Source of the DNA: Desulfovibrio sp. A2
GTDB taxonomy: Bacteria > Desulfobacterota > Desulfovibrionia > Desulfovibrionales > Desulfovibrionaceae
Direction of reading: 5' to 3'
Length of the DNA: 64,000 nucleotides
Assembly (NCBI RefSeq): GCF_000226255.1
Contig: NZ_AGFG01000060.1
Coordinates: forward strand, 107,841 to 171,840
Program-made: the position numbers and the translations under genes
The notes under the pieces: model-generated
Told to the model about the DNA's origin: nothing
The model's input: only the letters and a program-made list of their open reading frames with translations
Databases searched by the model: none
Shown: positions 32,733-43,163 of the stretch, one piece after another
Layout: each line of letters opens with the position of its first letter
Numbering within the stretch: position 1 is the first letter of the stretch

Positions 32733-33548
32733 TGTCCGCAACCACCGCCACCGCCGCCGTCAATGCGTCGGCCGCCGTGCTCGACGTCCGTTCCGTATCC
32801 ATGAACTTCGGGGGCCTGCGCGCCCTGAACGAGGTGGACCTGCAGGTGCGCCAGGGCGAGATCGTGGCGCTCATCGGCCCCAACGGGGCGGGCAAGACCA
32901 CGTTCTTCAACTGCATCACCGGCATCTACGTGCCCACCGAGGGCGAGGTGCGGGTTACCCCGCGCGACGGCCGCACCGTCACGGTGAACGGCATGAAGGC
33001 CAGCGAGGTGACCACGCTCGGCATGTCGCGCACCTTCCAGAACATCCGCCTGTTCCCCACCATGAGCGTGCTGGAAAACGTGATGATCGGCCGTCACTGC
33101 CGCACCAGGGCGGGCATTCTGGGCGCGCTGCTGCGCGACCCGCGCACCCGCGCCGAGGAACAGCGCATTGTCGAGGAAAGCTACGAGCTGCTGAAAAGCG
33201 TGAACCTGCACCAGCACTATCAGGACCAGGCGCGCAACCTGCCCTACGGCGCGCAGCGCCGCCTGGAGATAGCCCGCGCGCTGGCCACCAATCCCTTCCT
33301 GCTCTGCCTCGACGAACCCGCCGCGGGCATGAACCCGCAGGAAACCCTTGAACTCAAGGAACTGGTCCTCGAGATTCGCGAACGCCACGAGCTTTCCGTG
33401 CTGCTCATCGAGCACGATATGAGCATGGTCATGTCGCTGTCCGACCGCATCTACGTCATGGAGTACGGTTCGAAGATCGCCGAGGGCACGCCCGAGGAAG
33501 TGAGCAGAAACCCGAGGGTCATCAAGGCCTACCTGGGCGAGGAATCCC

Positions 33549-33556
<8 letters not shown>
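32732..33556 (+). CDS. livG: Branched-chain amino-acid ABC transporter ATPase LivG
   Basis: This 274-aa ATPase has Walker A GPNGAGKTTF, the Q-loop region MSRTFQNIRLF, the signature region NLPYGAQRRLEIARAL and Walker B FLLCLDEPAAGMNP. It ends with the H-loop LLIEHDMSMVMSLSDR. A loop in place of strict LSGGQ (LPYGAQR) is normal for LivG. It overlaps livM by one base and livF by eight, so translation is coupled. Confidence 0.96.
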
Positions 33557-34253
<697 letters not shown>

Positions 34254-34334
34254 CCGGGCGGTTTTTTTCCGTCGGCCTTTTCCTGTCGCGGCGCTTCCCG
34301 GTGAGCGGCGCGGCGCATACCCTGCCTGGCGTGG

Positions 34335-34370
34335 GCGGTCCTTTCCGAAAGGGGAGGGCCGCTCTTTTTT
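34335..34370 (+). terminator. Intrinsic terminator of the liv operon
   Basis: GCGGTCCTTTCC (34335-34346), tetraloop GAAA and GGGGAGGGCCGC (34351-34362) form a 12-bp stem with G-T wobbles, followed by TCTTTTTT. It closes livKHMGF ahead of the nif region. Confidence 0.8.
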
Positions 34371-34397
34371 GTCCGGCGGCGGAAGGGGGGCACACGA

Positions 34398-34446
34398 ACG
34401 GGGGCCTTTACCCCATCCCGAGCAGGGAAAGGACGAAGGCCCCCGT
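34398..34446. terminator. Hairpin between the liv and nif units
   Basis: ACGGGGGCCTT (34398-34408) and AAGGCCCCCGT (34436-34446) form a perfect 11-bp stem with a structured loop. It lies 80 nt beyond the micro-ORF that follows nifV on the minus strand and may end that transcript. Confidence 0.5.
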
Positions 34447-34525
34447 ATCAAAGCCCGTTGTCCGCGGGTCCGCCACGTCACGGCCGCGCTCCTGGCGGAC
34501 GCGGCGGTACCGTGTTCGGTCGCGG

Positions 34526-34615
34526 TCAGGCGGGCAGCGGGCCGAGGAGAAGCGCCGTCAGCATGGCGCAGGCCATGGCGACGGCCACGGAGGTGCAGAG
34601 CAGGCGCATGGTCAT
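34526..34615 (-). CDS. 29-aa hydrophobic micro-ORF coupled to nifV
   Basis: The reading frame begins MTMRLLCTSVAVAMACAM and ends LLLGPLPA, essentially one membrane helix with a basic residue at position 4. Its ATG overlaps the nifV stop as ATGA. GGGAGG lies directly upstream inside nifV, giving a good ribosome site. This arrangement strongly suggests translation. No family is recognised. It could be a micro-protein of the nif system or a leader that has no function of its own; peptide detection is needed to prove it. Confidence 0.5.
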   Translation of the reverse strand: MTMRLLCTSVAVAMACAMLTALLLGPLPA

Positions 34616-35904
34616 GCCTCCCGTGTGCGTGCCCGGCCTTGATCCGCTGTGCGGGATTGCCGGGGCTTGTCGTTGTGGTCGCCACCAGTCGGCGGCGCGT
34701 CGGAAACAGGGGGAGCGGATCGGGGGGCGAGCCCGGCCGTGCCGACGGTGCGGAGCTTTTCCGGTGTTACTCTCCCGTCACTGGCGATGCTGGCGAGTTC
34801 CGCCGGGGTCAGCGGGCGGCGGAGCCGGGCGGAGCATTCGCGCACCGCATCCACGATGGCGGGCAGCGCATCGGGCGGCGGCAGGATGGAAAGTTCGGCC
34901 AGGGCGGCGGCAACGGCCGCCACGCCGCTCTTGCGCCCCACGCCCAACCGGCGGCTGCCGCCCACCAGCGCGGGCGGAAAGGGCTCGAACAGGCTGGGGT
35001 CGCGCCGCACGCCATGGGCGTGCAGGCCGCTTTCCACGGCGAAGATGTCGCGCCCGGCCACGGGCCAGTGGCGCGGTACCGACAGCCCGGCGGCCTGGGC
35101 CACGTGGGCGCACAGCCCACGCAGGGGGGCCAGATCCAGGTTTGCCCGGCCGCGCACCACAAGGGCGGCGGCCAGTTCCTCCAGCCGGGCCACTCCGGCC
35201 CGTTCGCCAAGGCCCAGCACCGAAACGTCGGCGCAGTCCGCCCCACATTCCAGGGCGGTGAGCGCATTGGCCGTGGCCATGCCGCAGTCGTTGTGGAAAT
35301 GCGTGCCGATGGACACCCGGCGCGCGCGGGGGGCCGTGGCGTCCTGTCGGGTGGCGTCCAGCGCTGCGCGCAGCCCGCGCACCATGTCCGCCACCTCCAG
35401 CGGGGTGAACAGCCCCACGGTGTCGCTCAGGCGCACCCGGTGCGCGCCGTGCGCGGCGGCATGGCGCGCCACGGCGAACACGAAGTCGCGGTCCGCGCGC
35501 GAGGCGTCCTCCATGCCCACGGTAACGTGCCGGATGCCCAGCGCGCGGGCCTCCGCCAGGGTGGCGGCCAGCAGGTCGAGCAGGGCGGGCCTGCCCACGC
35601 CCAGTCGCCGGGCCAGATGCGCGTCGGACACGGGTACCCCCACGCAGACGCGCCGCGCCCCGCAGGCCGCGGCCGTGCGCAGGTCCTCCGGGCGGCAGCG
35701 GCACCACGCGGCGGCGGCCAGGCCAGGGGCCACGCGGGCCGACAGGGCCAGCATGTCCGCAAGATCCTCGCGCCCGGCCCAGCCCACCTCGGCCTCGGCC
35801 ACGCCCACCTCGGCCAGGCCAAGCAGGATGCGTTCCCTGTCCGCCATGGACAGGTAGGTGCCGAAGGACTGTTCCCCTTCGCGCAGGGTGGTGTCGAGCA
35901 GCAT
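34612..35904 (-). CDS. nifV: Homocitrate synthase-like protein NifV
   Basis: NifV condenses acetyl-CoA with 2-oxoglutarate to make homocitrate, the organic ligand of FeMo-co. The 430-aa protein starts MLLDTTLREGEQSFGTYLS, the first signature of the isopropylmalate/homocitrate synthase family. It keeps RLSDTVGLFTPLE, the metal-binding GTHFHNDCGMATANAL and the GLGERAGVARLEEL region. The C-terminal third includes SGLHAHGV and GRKSGVAAV. GGAGG precedes ATG 35904; the frame continues upstream without a better site. It diverges from nifH, with its own sigma-54 promoter 100 nt upstream. Confidence 0.88.
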   Translation of the reverse strand: MLLDTTLREGEQSFGTYLSMADRERILLGLAEVGVAEAEVGWAGREDLADMLALSARVAPGLAAAAWCRCRPEDLRTAAACGARRVCVGVPVSDAHLARRLGVGRPALLDLLAATLAEARALGIRHVTVGMEDASRADRDFVFAVARHAAAHGAHRVRLSDTVGLFTPLEVADMVRGLRAALDATRQDATAPRARRVSIGTHFHNDCGMATANALTALECGADCADVSVLGLGERAGVARLEELAAALVVRGRANLDLAPLRGLCAHVAQAAGLSVPRHWPVAGRDIFAVESGLHAHGVRRDPSLFEPFPPALVGGSRRLGVGRKSGVAAVAAALAELSILPPPDALPAIVDAVRECSARLRRPLTPAELASIASDGRVTPEKLRTVGTAGLAPRSAPPVSDAPPTGGDHNDKPRQSRTADQGRARTREA

Positions 35905-36002
35905 GTGGCCTCCGTGCAGGAAGGCGGATGCCACCTCGCCTTCGGGTGACGGCGGGAGGAGGAGGCGGGGTGGCATCCGCGTGAACCGGACATGTCATTC
36001 CT

Positions 36003-36017
36003 GCATCGTCGGTGCCA
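36003..36017 (-). promoter_or_regulatory. Sigma-54 promoter of nifV
   Basis: On the minus strand the sequence is TGGCACCGACGATGC, with GG and GC 10 nt apart as in the -24/-12 consensus (TGGCAC, 5 nt, TTGC). It lies about 100 nt before the nifV start. A second sigma-54 promoter faces the other way toward nifH. Confidence 0.7.
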
Positions 36018-36253
36018 ATCCGGCCACGCCGGGGCGGCATCGTCGTGTCGGGCCCGTCCGGCAGCCCCTGGTCGTCGCCGTTCTCTTCACCGTCCTTCGT
36101 CGGCATCTCCGTGCTCCCCGTCCCGCCATTTCCTTGCGTCACGGCAGGTTGGCCCCGCAGGCACGCCGCCGCGACCCTTCGTGCCGGTGGCGCGCGCCCC
36201 TGGGCACGCGCATGTCGGGAATGAAAGCGGCGCACCACTCCCATCCCAGCTAG

Positions 36254-37351
<1,098 letters not shown>

Positions 37352-37395
37352 CCGAACCATTTCCACCACCCCACCCAAGCTGAAGGAGAACGGCG

Positions 37396-37746
37396 ATGAT
37401 GATCATGGTTCGTGCCATCGTGAGACCCGAGAAATCCGACGACGTGCTGGCTGCCCTTATGGCGGCGGGCTTCCCGGCCGTGACCAAGATGTCCGTGGCC
37501 GGGCGCGGCAAGCAGCGCGGCATCAAGATAGGTGAGATCACCTACGACGAGATTCCCAAGACCCTGCTGATCAGCGTGGTGAAGGCCAGCGAGAAGCAGT
37601 TCGTCATCGACACCATCATGGACGCGGCCCGCACCGGCGCCAAGGGCGCCTTCGGTGACGGCAAGATTTTCGTCACCCCGGTTGAAGAGGTCTACACCAT
37701 CAGCTCCGGCGTGAAGGAACCCGACATCGAGGAGGCCGCCGCATGA
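37396..37746 (+). CDS. nifI1: Nitrogenase PII-like regulator NifI1
   Basis: This 116-aa PII-family protein lies between nifH and nifD, the place of nifI1 in archaea, clostridia and Desulfovibrio. It keeps the PII fold: MVRAIVRPEKSDDVLAALMAAG, then a T-loop that differs from GlnB (VAGRGKQRGIKIGEITYDE), and TGAKGAFGDGKIFVTPVEE. With NifI2 it blocks dinitrogenase when ammonium is present and 2-oxoglutarate is low. AAGGAG lies 7 nt before the ATG. It overlaps nifI2 by 4 nt. Confidence 0.94.
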   Translation: MMIMVRAIVRPEKSDDVLAALMAAGFPAVTKMSVAGRGKQRGIKIGEITYDEIPKTLLISVVKASEKQFVIDTIMDAARTGAKGAFGDGKIFVTPVEEVYTISSGVKEPDIEEAAA

Positions 37747-38117
37747 AGGAGATCATGGCCGTAGTGCGCCTGAACAAGATGAACCAGACCAAGAAGGCCC
37801 TGACCGAGGCGGGCGTGAACGGCTTCTACGCCCACGAAGCCTTCGGCCGGGGCAAGGGGCTGGTGAGCAGCGACCTGCTGGAAGGCGCCAAGGAAGGGTT
37901 TGAAGAGGCCGTGGAACTGCTCGGCGAAAAGGGCAGGTTGTATTCCAAGCGCGTGGTCACCGTGGTGGTGCCCGACGACCAGGTCAGCGACGTGGTCGAG
38001 GCCATCATCAAGGTCAACCAGACGGGCAAGCCCGGCGACGGCAAGATATTCGTGTCCGCCGTGCCGGAGGCCCACCGGGTGAGAACCGCCGAGCATGGCG
38101 ACAAGGCCATACTGTAG
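37743..38117 (+). CDS. nifI2: Nitrogenase PII-like regulator NifI2
   Basis: This 124-aa PII-family protein is the second switch-off subunit. Typical segments are MKEIMAVVRLNKMNQTKKAL, a long T-loop region rich in Gly, Lys and Glu, and NQTGKPGDGKIFVSAVPEA. The start overlaps the nifI1 stop as ATGA, so translation is coupled. Copy E of the structured element follows its stop by 17 nt, before nifD. Confidence 0.94.
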   Translation: MKEIMAVVRLNKMNQTKKALTEAGVNGFYAHEAFGRGKGLVSSDLLEGAKEGFEEAVELLGEKGRLYSKRVVTVVVPDDQVSDVVEAIIKVNQTGKPGDGKIFVSAVPEAHRVRTAEHGDKAIL

Positions 38118-38134
38118 GCGCGTTGCAAGGGTTC

Positions 38135-38305
38135 TTTTGCCCGCTGGCGGACTGATCCGAAGGGCGCGAAGCGTGGCCGTTAGGCGAGCGTGCGAGCCTT
38201 ACGGACATCAAGAGCGAAGCGTCAAACTTCGCCCGCCGACTCGGTCAAATACAAGAAGAGTATGTTCCCTCGCGGCCGGTTCGTTTTCCTGGCCAGCGAA
38301 CAAAA
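38135..38305 (+). repeat. Structured intergenic element, copy E, enlarged (between nifI2 and nifD)
   Basis: Outer arms TTTTGCCCGCTGGC (38135-38148) and GCCAGCGAACAAAA (38292-38305) match the family. The apex GTCAAATACAAGAAGAGTATGTTCCC is a diverged form of the usual core. About 70 extra nt on the left side contain another hairpin, CCGTTAGGC/GCCTTACGG. The nifD ribosome site begins 30 nt later. Confidence 0.7.
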
Positions 38306-38348
38306 CTACACCTTGCAACCACGCCTACTGCCAGAAACGAGGTATATC

Positions 38349-39983
38349 ATGGCTTTGAAGAACAAGAGCATCCCCGACGTCGCGACCGTCAAGGAAGAAC
38401 TGCTCAAGAAGTATCCCACCAAGGTCGCCCGCAAGCGCGCCAAGCAGATCGTCATCAACCAGGTGGCGGAGGGCGACGTGGTGCCCGAGGTGCAGGCCAA
38501 CGTGCGCACCACCCCCGGCATCATCACCATGCGCGGCTGCACCTACGCCGGTTGCAAGGGCGTCATCCTGGGCCCCACCCGTGACATCGTGAACATCACG
38601 CACGGGCCCATCGGCTGCGGGTTCTACTCGTGGCTCACCCGCCGCAACCAGACCAAGGCCCCGTTCGATTCGTCCGAAAACTTCATGCCCTACGCCTTCT
38701 CCACGGACATGCAGGACGAAGACATCATCTTCGGCGGCGAGAAGAAGCTGGCGGCGGCCATCCAGGAGGCCTACGACACCTTCCACCCCAAGGCCATCGC
38801 CATCTTCGCCACCTGTCCCGTGGGCCTCATCGGCGACGACATCCACGCCGTGGCCCGCAAGATGAAGGATAAGCTGGGCATCAACATCTTCGCCTTCAGC
38901 TGTGAAGGGTACAAGGGCGTCTCGCAGTCCGCCGGTCACCACATCGCCAACAACCAGATATTCACCCACGTGGTGGGCGAGGACGATACCCCCAAGCTTG
39001 GCGAATACAAGATCAACATGCTGGGCGAGTACAACATCGGCGGCGACGCCTTCGAACTGGAGCGCGTGCTGGAAAAGTGCGGCATCACCCTGGTGTCCAC
39101 CTTCAGCGGCAACTCCACCTACGAGCACTTCGCCACCGCCCATCAGGCCGACCTGAACGCCGTCATGTGCCACCGTTCCATCAACTACGTGGCCGAGATG
39201 ATGGAGACCAAGTACGGCATCCCGTGGATCAAGGTGAACTTCATCGGCGCGGAATCCTCCGCCAAGTCGCTGCGCAAGATCGCCCAGTACTTCGGCGACA
39301 AGAAGCTCATCGACCGGGTGGAAGAAGTCATCGCCGAAGAAATGCCCGCCGTGCACGCGGCCCTGGAAGAGGTGAAGCCCTTCACCGAAGGCAAGACGGC
39401 CATGCTCTTCGTGGGCGGCTCGCGCGCCCACCACTACCAGGACCTGTTCACCGAAATGGGCATGAAGACCATCGCCGCCGGGTACGAGTTCGCCCACCGC
39501 GACGACTACGAAGGCCGCAAGGTGATGCCCTCCATCAAGGTGGACGCCGACAGCCGCAACATCGAGGAAATCGAGGTCGAGCCGGATGCCACCCGCTTCG
39601 CCCCCCGCAAGTCCGAAGCAGACCTGAAGCGCCTCGCCGAGGAAGGCTTCACCTTCAAGGATTACGAAGGGATGATGCCCCAGATGGAGTCCAACACCCT
39701 CGTCATCGACGACCTGAACCAGTACGAGGCCGACAAGCTGATCGAACTCCTGAAGCCCGACGTGTTCTGCGCGGGCATCAAGGAAAAGTTCTCGGTGCAG
39801 AAGATGGGCGTGCCCATGAAGCAGCTGCACAGCTACGACTACGGCGGACCCTATGCGGGCTTCAAGGGCGCGGTGAACTTCTACGTGGAGATCAAGCGCC
39901 TGGTCACCAGCAAAGTCTGGTCCGACCTCAAGGCCCCCTGGGAAGAAAACCCCGAGCTCTCGGCCACCTACGTCTGGGAATAA
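38349..39983 (+). CDS. nifD: Nitrogenase molybdenum-iron protein alpha chain
   Basis: NifD (544 aa) holds FeMo-co and part of the P-cluster. P-cluster cysteines are in RGCTYAGCKGV, HGPIGCGFYSW and FATCPVGLIGDD. The FeMo-co Cys is in NAVMCHRSINYV and the His in GYEFAHRDDYEGR. The active-site Gln/His pair is in GVSQSAGHHIANN. A mid-protein segment around residues 385-440 is longer than in Azotobacter, as in group III (anaerobe) nitrogenases. GAGG lies 7 nt before ATG 38349; the frame runs upstream into copy E without a ribosome site. Confidence 0.97.
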   Translation: MALKNKSIPDVATVKEELLKKYPTKVARKRAKQIVINQVAEGDVVPEVQANVRTTPGIITMRGCTYAGCKGVILGPTRDIVNITHGPIGCGFYSWLTRRNQTKAPFDSSENFMPYAFSTDMQDEDIIFGGEKKLAAAIQEAYDTFHPKAIAIFATCPVGLIGDDIHAVARKMKDKLGINIFAFSCEGYKGVSQSAGHHIANNQIFTHVVGEDDTPKLGEYKINMLGEYNIGGDAFELERVLEKCGITLVSTFSGNSTYEHFATAHQADLNAVMCHRSINYVAEMMETKYGIPWIKVNFIGAESSAKSLRKIAQYFGDKKLIDRVEEVIAEEMPAVHAALEEVKPFTEGKTAMLFVGGSRAHHYQDLFTEMGMKTIAAGYEFAHRDDYEGRKVMPSIKVDADSRNIEEIEVEPDATRFAPRKSEADLKRLAEEGFTFKDYEGMMPQMESNTLVIDDLNQYEADKLIELLKPDVFCAGIKEKFSVQKMGVPMKQLHSYDYGGPYAGFKGAVNFYVEIKRLVTSKVWSDLKAPWEENPELSATYVWE

Positions 39984-40004
39984 CGGGCAAGGAAGGGAAA
40001 CGAC

Positions 40005-41381
40005 ATGCTGCTCAGACATACCCCGACGGAAATCAAGGAGCGCTCGGCGCTCAACATCAACCCGGCCAAGACCTGCCAGCCCATAGGCGCCATGTACGCG
40101 GGCCTGGGCATCAAGGGCTGCCTGCCGCACAGCCACGGTTCGCAGGGCTGCTGCGCCTACCACCGCAGCACGCTGACCCGCCATTACAAGGAACCCGTGT
40201 CGGCGGCCACCAGTTCGTTCACCGAAGGCGCGTCCGTCTTCGGCGGGCAGGCCAACCTGCTCCAGGCCATCGAGAACATCTTCTCGGTGTACGAGCCGGA
40301 AGTCATCGCCGTGCACACCACCTGCCTGTCCGAAACCATTGGCGACGACCTGAAGCAGATCGTCGACAAGGCGGTGAAGGAAGGCAAGGTGCCCGCGGGC
40401 AAGGAAGTGATCTTCGCCTCCACCCCCAGCTACGTGGGCTCGCACGTCACCGGCTTCTCCAACATGGTCAAGGGGATGGTGAAGTGCCTGGCCGTTTCCA
40501 CCGGCAAGAAGAACGGCAAGGTCAACATCATCCCCGGCTGGGTCGAGCCTGCCGACATGGAAGAGATCAAGCGCATCGCGGGCATGATCGGCGTGTCCTT
40601 CACCATGTTCCCCGATACCTCGGGCGTGCTCAACGGCCCGCTGACCGGCGAGTACCACATGTTCCCCGACGCGGGCACGCCCATGGAAGACATCCGCTCC
40701 GCGGGCGACGCCATAGGCACCCTGGCCCTTGGCGAATGGTGCTCCGGCGACGCCGCCCGCACCATGGATGCGCAGTGCGAGGTGCCCTGCCGGGTGCTGG
40801 ACATGCCCATCGGCCTCAAGGCCACCGACCGCTTCATCGACGCCCTGCGCACCGTCGCGGGCACCTCGGTGCCCGACGCCGTGAACTTCGAGCGCGGCCA
40901 GCTCATCGACGTCATCTCCGACTACCACCAGTACTTCTTCGGCAAGAAGGTGGCCCTGGTGGGCGACCCGGACCAGCTCATCGCGCTGACCGAGTTTTTG
41001 CTGACGCTCGACATGCAGCCCATCCACGTGGTCACCGGCACGCCGGGCAAGAAGTTCGAGTCGCGCATCAGGGAACTGTGCGCGGGCAAGGGCTTTGACG
41101 TGAACGTGCGCGCCGCGGGCGACATGTTCCTGCTCCACCAGTGGATCAAGAACCAGCCGGTCGATCTCATCATGGGCAACACCTACTGCAAGTACATCGC
41201 CCGTGACGAGGACATCCCCTACGTGCGCTTCGGCTTTCCCATCATGGACCGCGTGGGCCACCAGTACTTTCCGGTGACGGGGTACAAGGGCGGCATCCGC
41301 CTGATGGAGAAGATCCTGGGCGTCCTGCTCGACAGGGCGGAACGCGACGCGCCCGAGGAGAAGTTCGAACTCGTCTACTAG
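40005..41381 (+). CDS. nifK: Nitrogenase molybdenum-iron protein beta chain
   Basis: NifK (458 aa) completes the P-cluster. Cysteines are seen in NPAKTCQPIGAMYAGLG, SHGSQGCCAYHRS and HTTCLSETIGDD. It lacks the ~50-residue N-terminal extension of Azotobacter NifK, a feature of the short group III form found in anaerobes. AAGGAAGGGA precedes the ATG, 22 nt after nifD. Copy C of the structured element follows its stop by 21 nt. Confidence 0.97.
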   Translation: MLLRHTPTEIKERSALNINPAKTCQPIGAMYAGLGIKGCLPHSHGSQGCCAYHRSTLTRHYKEPVSAATSSFTEGASVFGGQANLLQAIENIFSVYEPEVIAVHTTCLSETIGDDLKQIVDKAVKEGKVPAGKEVIFASTPSYVGSHVTGFSNMVKGMVKCLAVSTGKKNGKVNIIPGWVEPADMEEIKRIAGMIGVSFTMFPDTSGVLNGPLTGEYHMFPDAGTPMEDIRSAGDAIGTLALGEWCSGDAARTMDAQCEVPCRVLDMPIGLKATDRFIDALRTVAGTSVPDAVNFERGQLIDVISDYHQYFFGKKVALVGDPDQLIALTEFLLTLDMQPIHVVTGTPGKKFESRIRELCAGKGFDVNVRAAGDMFLLHQWIKNQPVDLIMGNTYCKYIARDEDIPYVRFGFPIMDRVGHQYFPVTGYKGGIRLMEKILGVLLDRAERDAPEEKFELVY

Positions 41382-41402
41382 GGCGTGCCGTCACGCGCGG
41401 CC

Positions 41403-41504
41403 TTTTGCACTCTGCCTGCGTCAGGACAAGTTTTTATTCCGGTCACGTACAAGAAGAGTACGCTCCCTTCATAAAAAATTGTCCTTCCTTGGCAGAGCAC
41501 AAAA
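41403..41504 (+). repeat. Structured intergenic element, copy C (after nifK)
   Basis: Outer arms TTTTGCACTCTGCC (41403-41416) and GGCAGAGCACAAAA (41491-41504) pair at nearly all positions. Middle arms GGACAAGTTTTTAT and ATAAAAAATTGTCC pair with one mismatch. The apex is CCGGTCACGTAC, AAGA, AGAGTACGCTCCC. It lies between nifK and the NifB-like gene. Confidence 0.82.
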
Positions 41505-41593
41505 ATCCTGCTCGTGACGACACACCCAGCAACCGCATCCTTTCCGCCCGGCGCCGCACCCCGGCGCCGGGCGGAGAACCCCACGGAGACACC

Positions 41594-42826
41594 ATGAGCG
41601 GCGCATCCCACTGTACGCACCCGAACGCACGTCCCGGCGGCTGGCTGCTGCTGCCGGTGGCGCCGCGTTCCAACGCCCGCAGCCGCCATGGCGACACGGG
41701 CACCCCGTGCGCCTGCGGAACGCCGCCCGCGTCCCCCGCCATGCTGCCGCACGAGGCGCTGGAACACCTGCGAACGGTCATGGAATCGGGCGCCGTGGTT
41801 ACCACGGTGGGCATTGCCGGTCCCGGCGACCCGTTCGCCGTGCCCGACCGCACCCTGGAAACCTTGCGCCTGGTGCGCGCCGCCTACCCAAACATGGCCC
41901 TGTGCGTGACCACCAACGGCCTCGGCGTGGCCAGCCATGCCGCCGCCCTGGCGGACCTTGGCGTGGGCCACGTCACTCTGCTCATGGATGCCGTGGACCC
42001 GGAGCTGGTGGACACCCTGTACGCCTGGATCCGCCCCGGCACCCGCACCCTGCGGCCCGGCGAGGGCGCGGCCTTGCTCGTGGACGAGCAGGCCGTGGGC
42101 CTTGCCGCGCTGGTCAAGGCGGGCATCGAGGTGGCCGTGTGCGTCACCGTGTACCCCGGCATCAATGATTCCCACGTGGGCGACATCGCCGCCGCCGCCA
42201 AGGTGCTGGGCGCAACGGGCATCTACGTGCTGCCCTTCGTGCCCGCCGCCGACGCCGCAGGCCCCGTGCCCGCCGCGGACGCGGCCACCATGGACGCCGC
42301 CCGCAACGCGGCTGCCGCCTTCCTGCCCGTGCTCGATGCCTCTGCCAGCGACGGACTGCCCGTCGCGCGGCGCACGGGCCTGGGGTGCGGCGAACCCGTG
42401 GCCGTCACCGCCGGTTCCGGCCTGCCGCTGCCCGGCGGCCACCGGCCCTACGTGGCCGTGGCCAGCAGCGACGGCTTTGACGTGGATGAACACCTTGGGC
42501 ACGCCCGCCAGTTTCTGGTGTACGGGCCAAAGGATGGGCCTGCGTCCGGTCCCGCTGCCGATCTCATGACCGGTCCGGTGGAGCTTCTGGGCGTGCGCCC
42601 GGCACCGCCCGCCGGTTCCGGCGACGCCCGGTGGGAGGCGCTGGCCGCCGTCCTGTCCGACTGCGCCTACCTGCTGGTGTCCAGCGCGGGCCAGCGGCCC
42701 GTGGACTATCTGGCCGGCAAGGGGCTGCGCGTCATCCAGACCGAAGACAACATCGAGGGCCTCGTGGACGTGCTCTACGGGGGTGGCAAGAAAGGCAAGA
42801 ACCGCGGCACGGGCCGCACAGTCTAG
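41594..42826 (+). CDS. NifB-like pseudoenzyme lacking radical-SAM cysteines, with NifX-type domain
   Basis: This 410-aa protein aligns along its length with the true NifB at 46443: VGIAGPGDPFAVPDRTLETLR against VGIAGPGDPMANPAETLETLR, then TTNGLG, DAVDPE and PGINDSHV. Where NifB has PVAPKCNIQCGYC, this protein has PVAPRSNARSRHG. Ser26, Ser30 and Gly33 thus replace all three cluster cysteines, so it cannot hold the radical-SAM 4Fe-4S cluster. The C-terminal part (from about 285) is a dinitrogenase cofactor-binding NifX/NafY-type domain with DEHLGHARQFLVYG. It may carry or chaperone a FeMo-co precursor; that role is inferred. GGAG lies 6 nt before the ATG. Confidence 0.85.
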   Translation: MSGASHCTHPNARPGGWLLLPVAPRSNARSRHGDTGTPCACGTPPASPAMLPHEALEHLRTVMESGAVVTTVGIAGPGDPFAVPDRTLETLRLVRAAYPNMALCVTTNGLGVASHAAALADLGVGHVTLLMDAVDPELVDTLYAWIRPGTRTLRPGEGAALLVDEQAVGLAALVKAGIEVAVCVTVYPGINDSHVGDIAAAAKVLGATGIYVLPFVPAADAAGPVPAADAATMDAARNAAAAFLPVLDASASDGLPVARRTGLGCGEPVAVTAGSGLPLPGGHRPYVAVASSDGFDVDEHLGHARQFLVYGPKDGPASGPAADLMTGPVELLGVRPAPPAGSGDARWEALAAVLSDCAYLLVSSAGQRPVDYLAGKGLRVIQTEDNIEGLVDVLYGGGKKGKNRGTGRTV

Positions 42827-42850
42827 GTATTGCAAGGGAGAGGAAGGACC

Positions 42851-43153
42851 ATGCCCAAGCCGACGCATCAAATTCTCGTATGCCAGAGCTTCCGTCACAA
42901 GGGCGAACCCAAGGGCGTCTGTTTCAAGCAGACCGACGGGTTCCTGCAGTACCTCGAAGAGGAAATCCTTGATCGCGGCCTGGACATCCTGGTCACCGCC
43001 ACCGGGTGTCTGAAGGCCTGCGAGGAAGGTCCCGTCCTCGTGGTGCAGCCGCAGAACTGGTGGTTCAAGGGCGTGGACAGCCACGATGCCATCGATGCCA
43101 TTCTTGACGGCATCGAAGACGGCGAACCCAATGCCGACTACCTGATGTACTGA
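42851..43153 (+). CDS. Thioredoxin-like [2Fe-2S] ferredoxin of the nif cluster
   Basis: This 100-aa protein is a thioredoxin-fold 2Fe-2S ferredoxin. The four cysteines fall in LVCQSFRHKGEPKGVCFKQ (C-11x-C) and ATGCLKACEEGP (C-3x-C), the canonical pattern. The closest known relative in function is the 2Fe-2S ferredoxin associated with nif genes in Clostridium and Azotobacter (FeSII or FdxD types). It probably provides electrons for cofactor assembly or protects nitrogenase; either is possible. AGGAAGG precedes the ATG, 24 nt after the NifB-like gene. Confidence 0.92.
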   Translation: MPKPTHQILVCQSFRHKGEPKGVCFKQTDGFLQYLEEEILDRGLDILVTATGCLKACEEGPVLVVQPQNWWFKGVDSHDAIDAILDGIEDGEPNADYLMY

Positions 43154-43163
43154 GGAAGAATTT

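Noticed and set aside
38325..41261. A 978-codon antisense frame across nifD and nifK
   Set aside because: It is a shadow of two well-conserved nitrogenase genes in GC-rich DNA; the product is His/Gly/Val-rich low-complexity sequence without domains.
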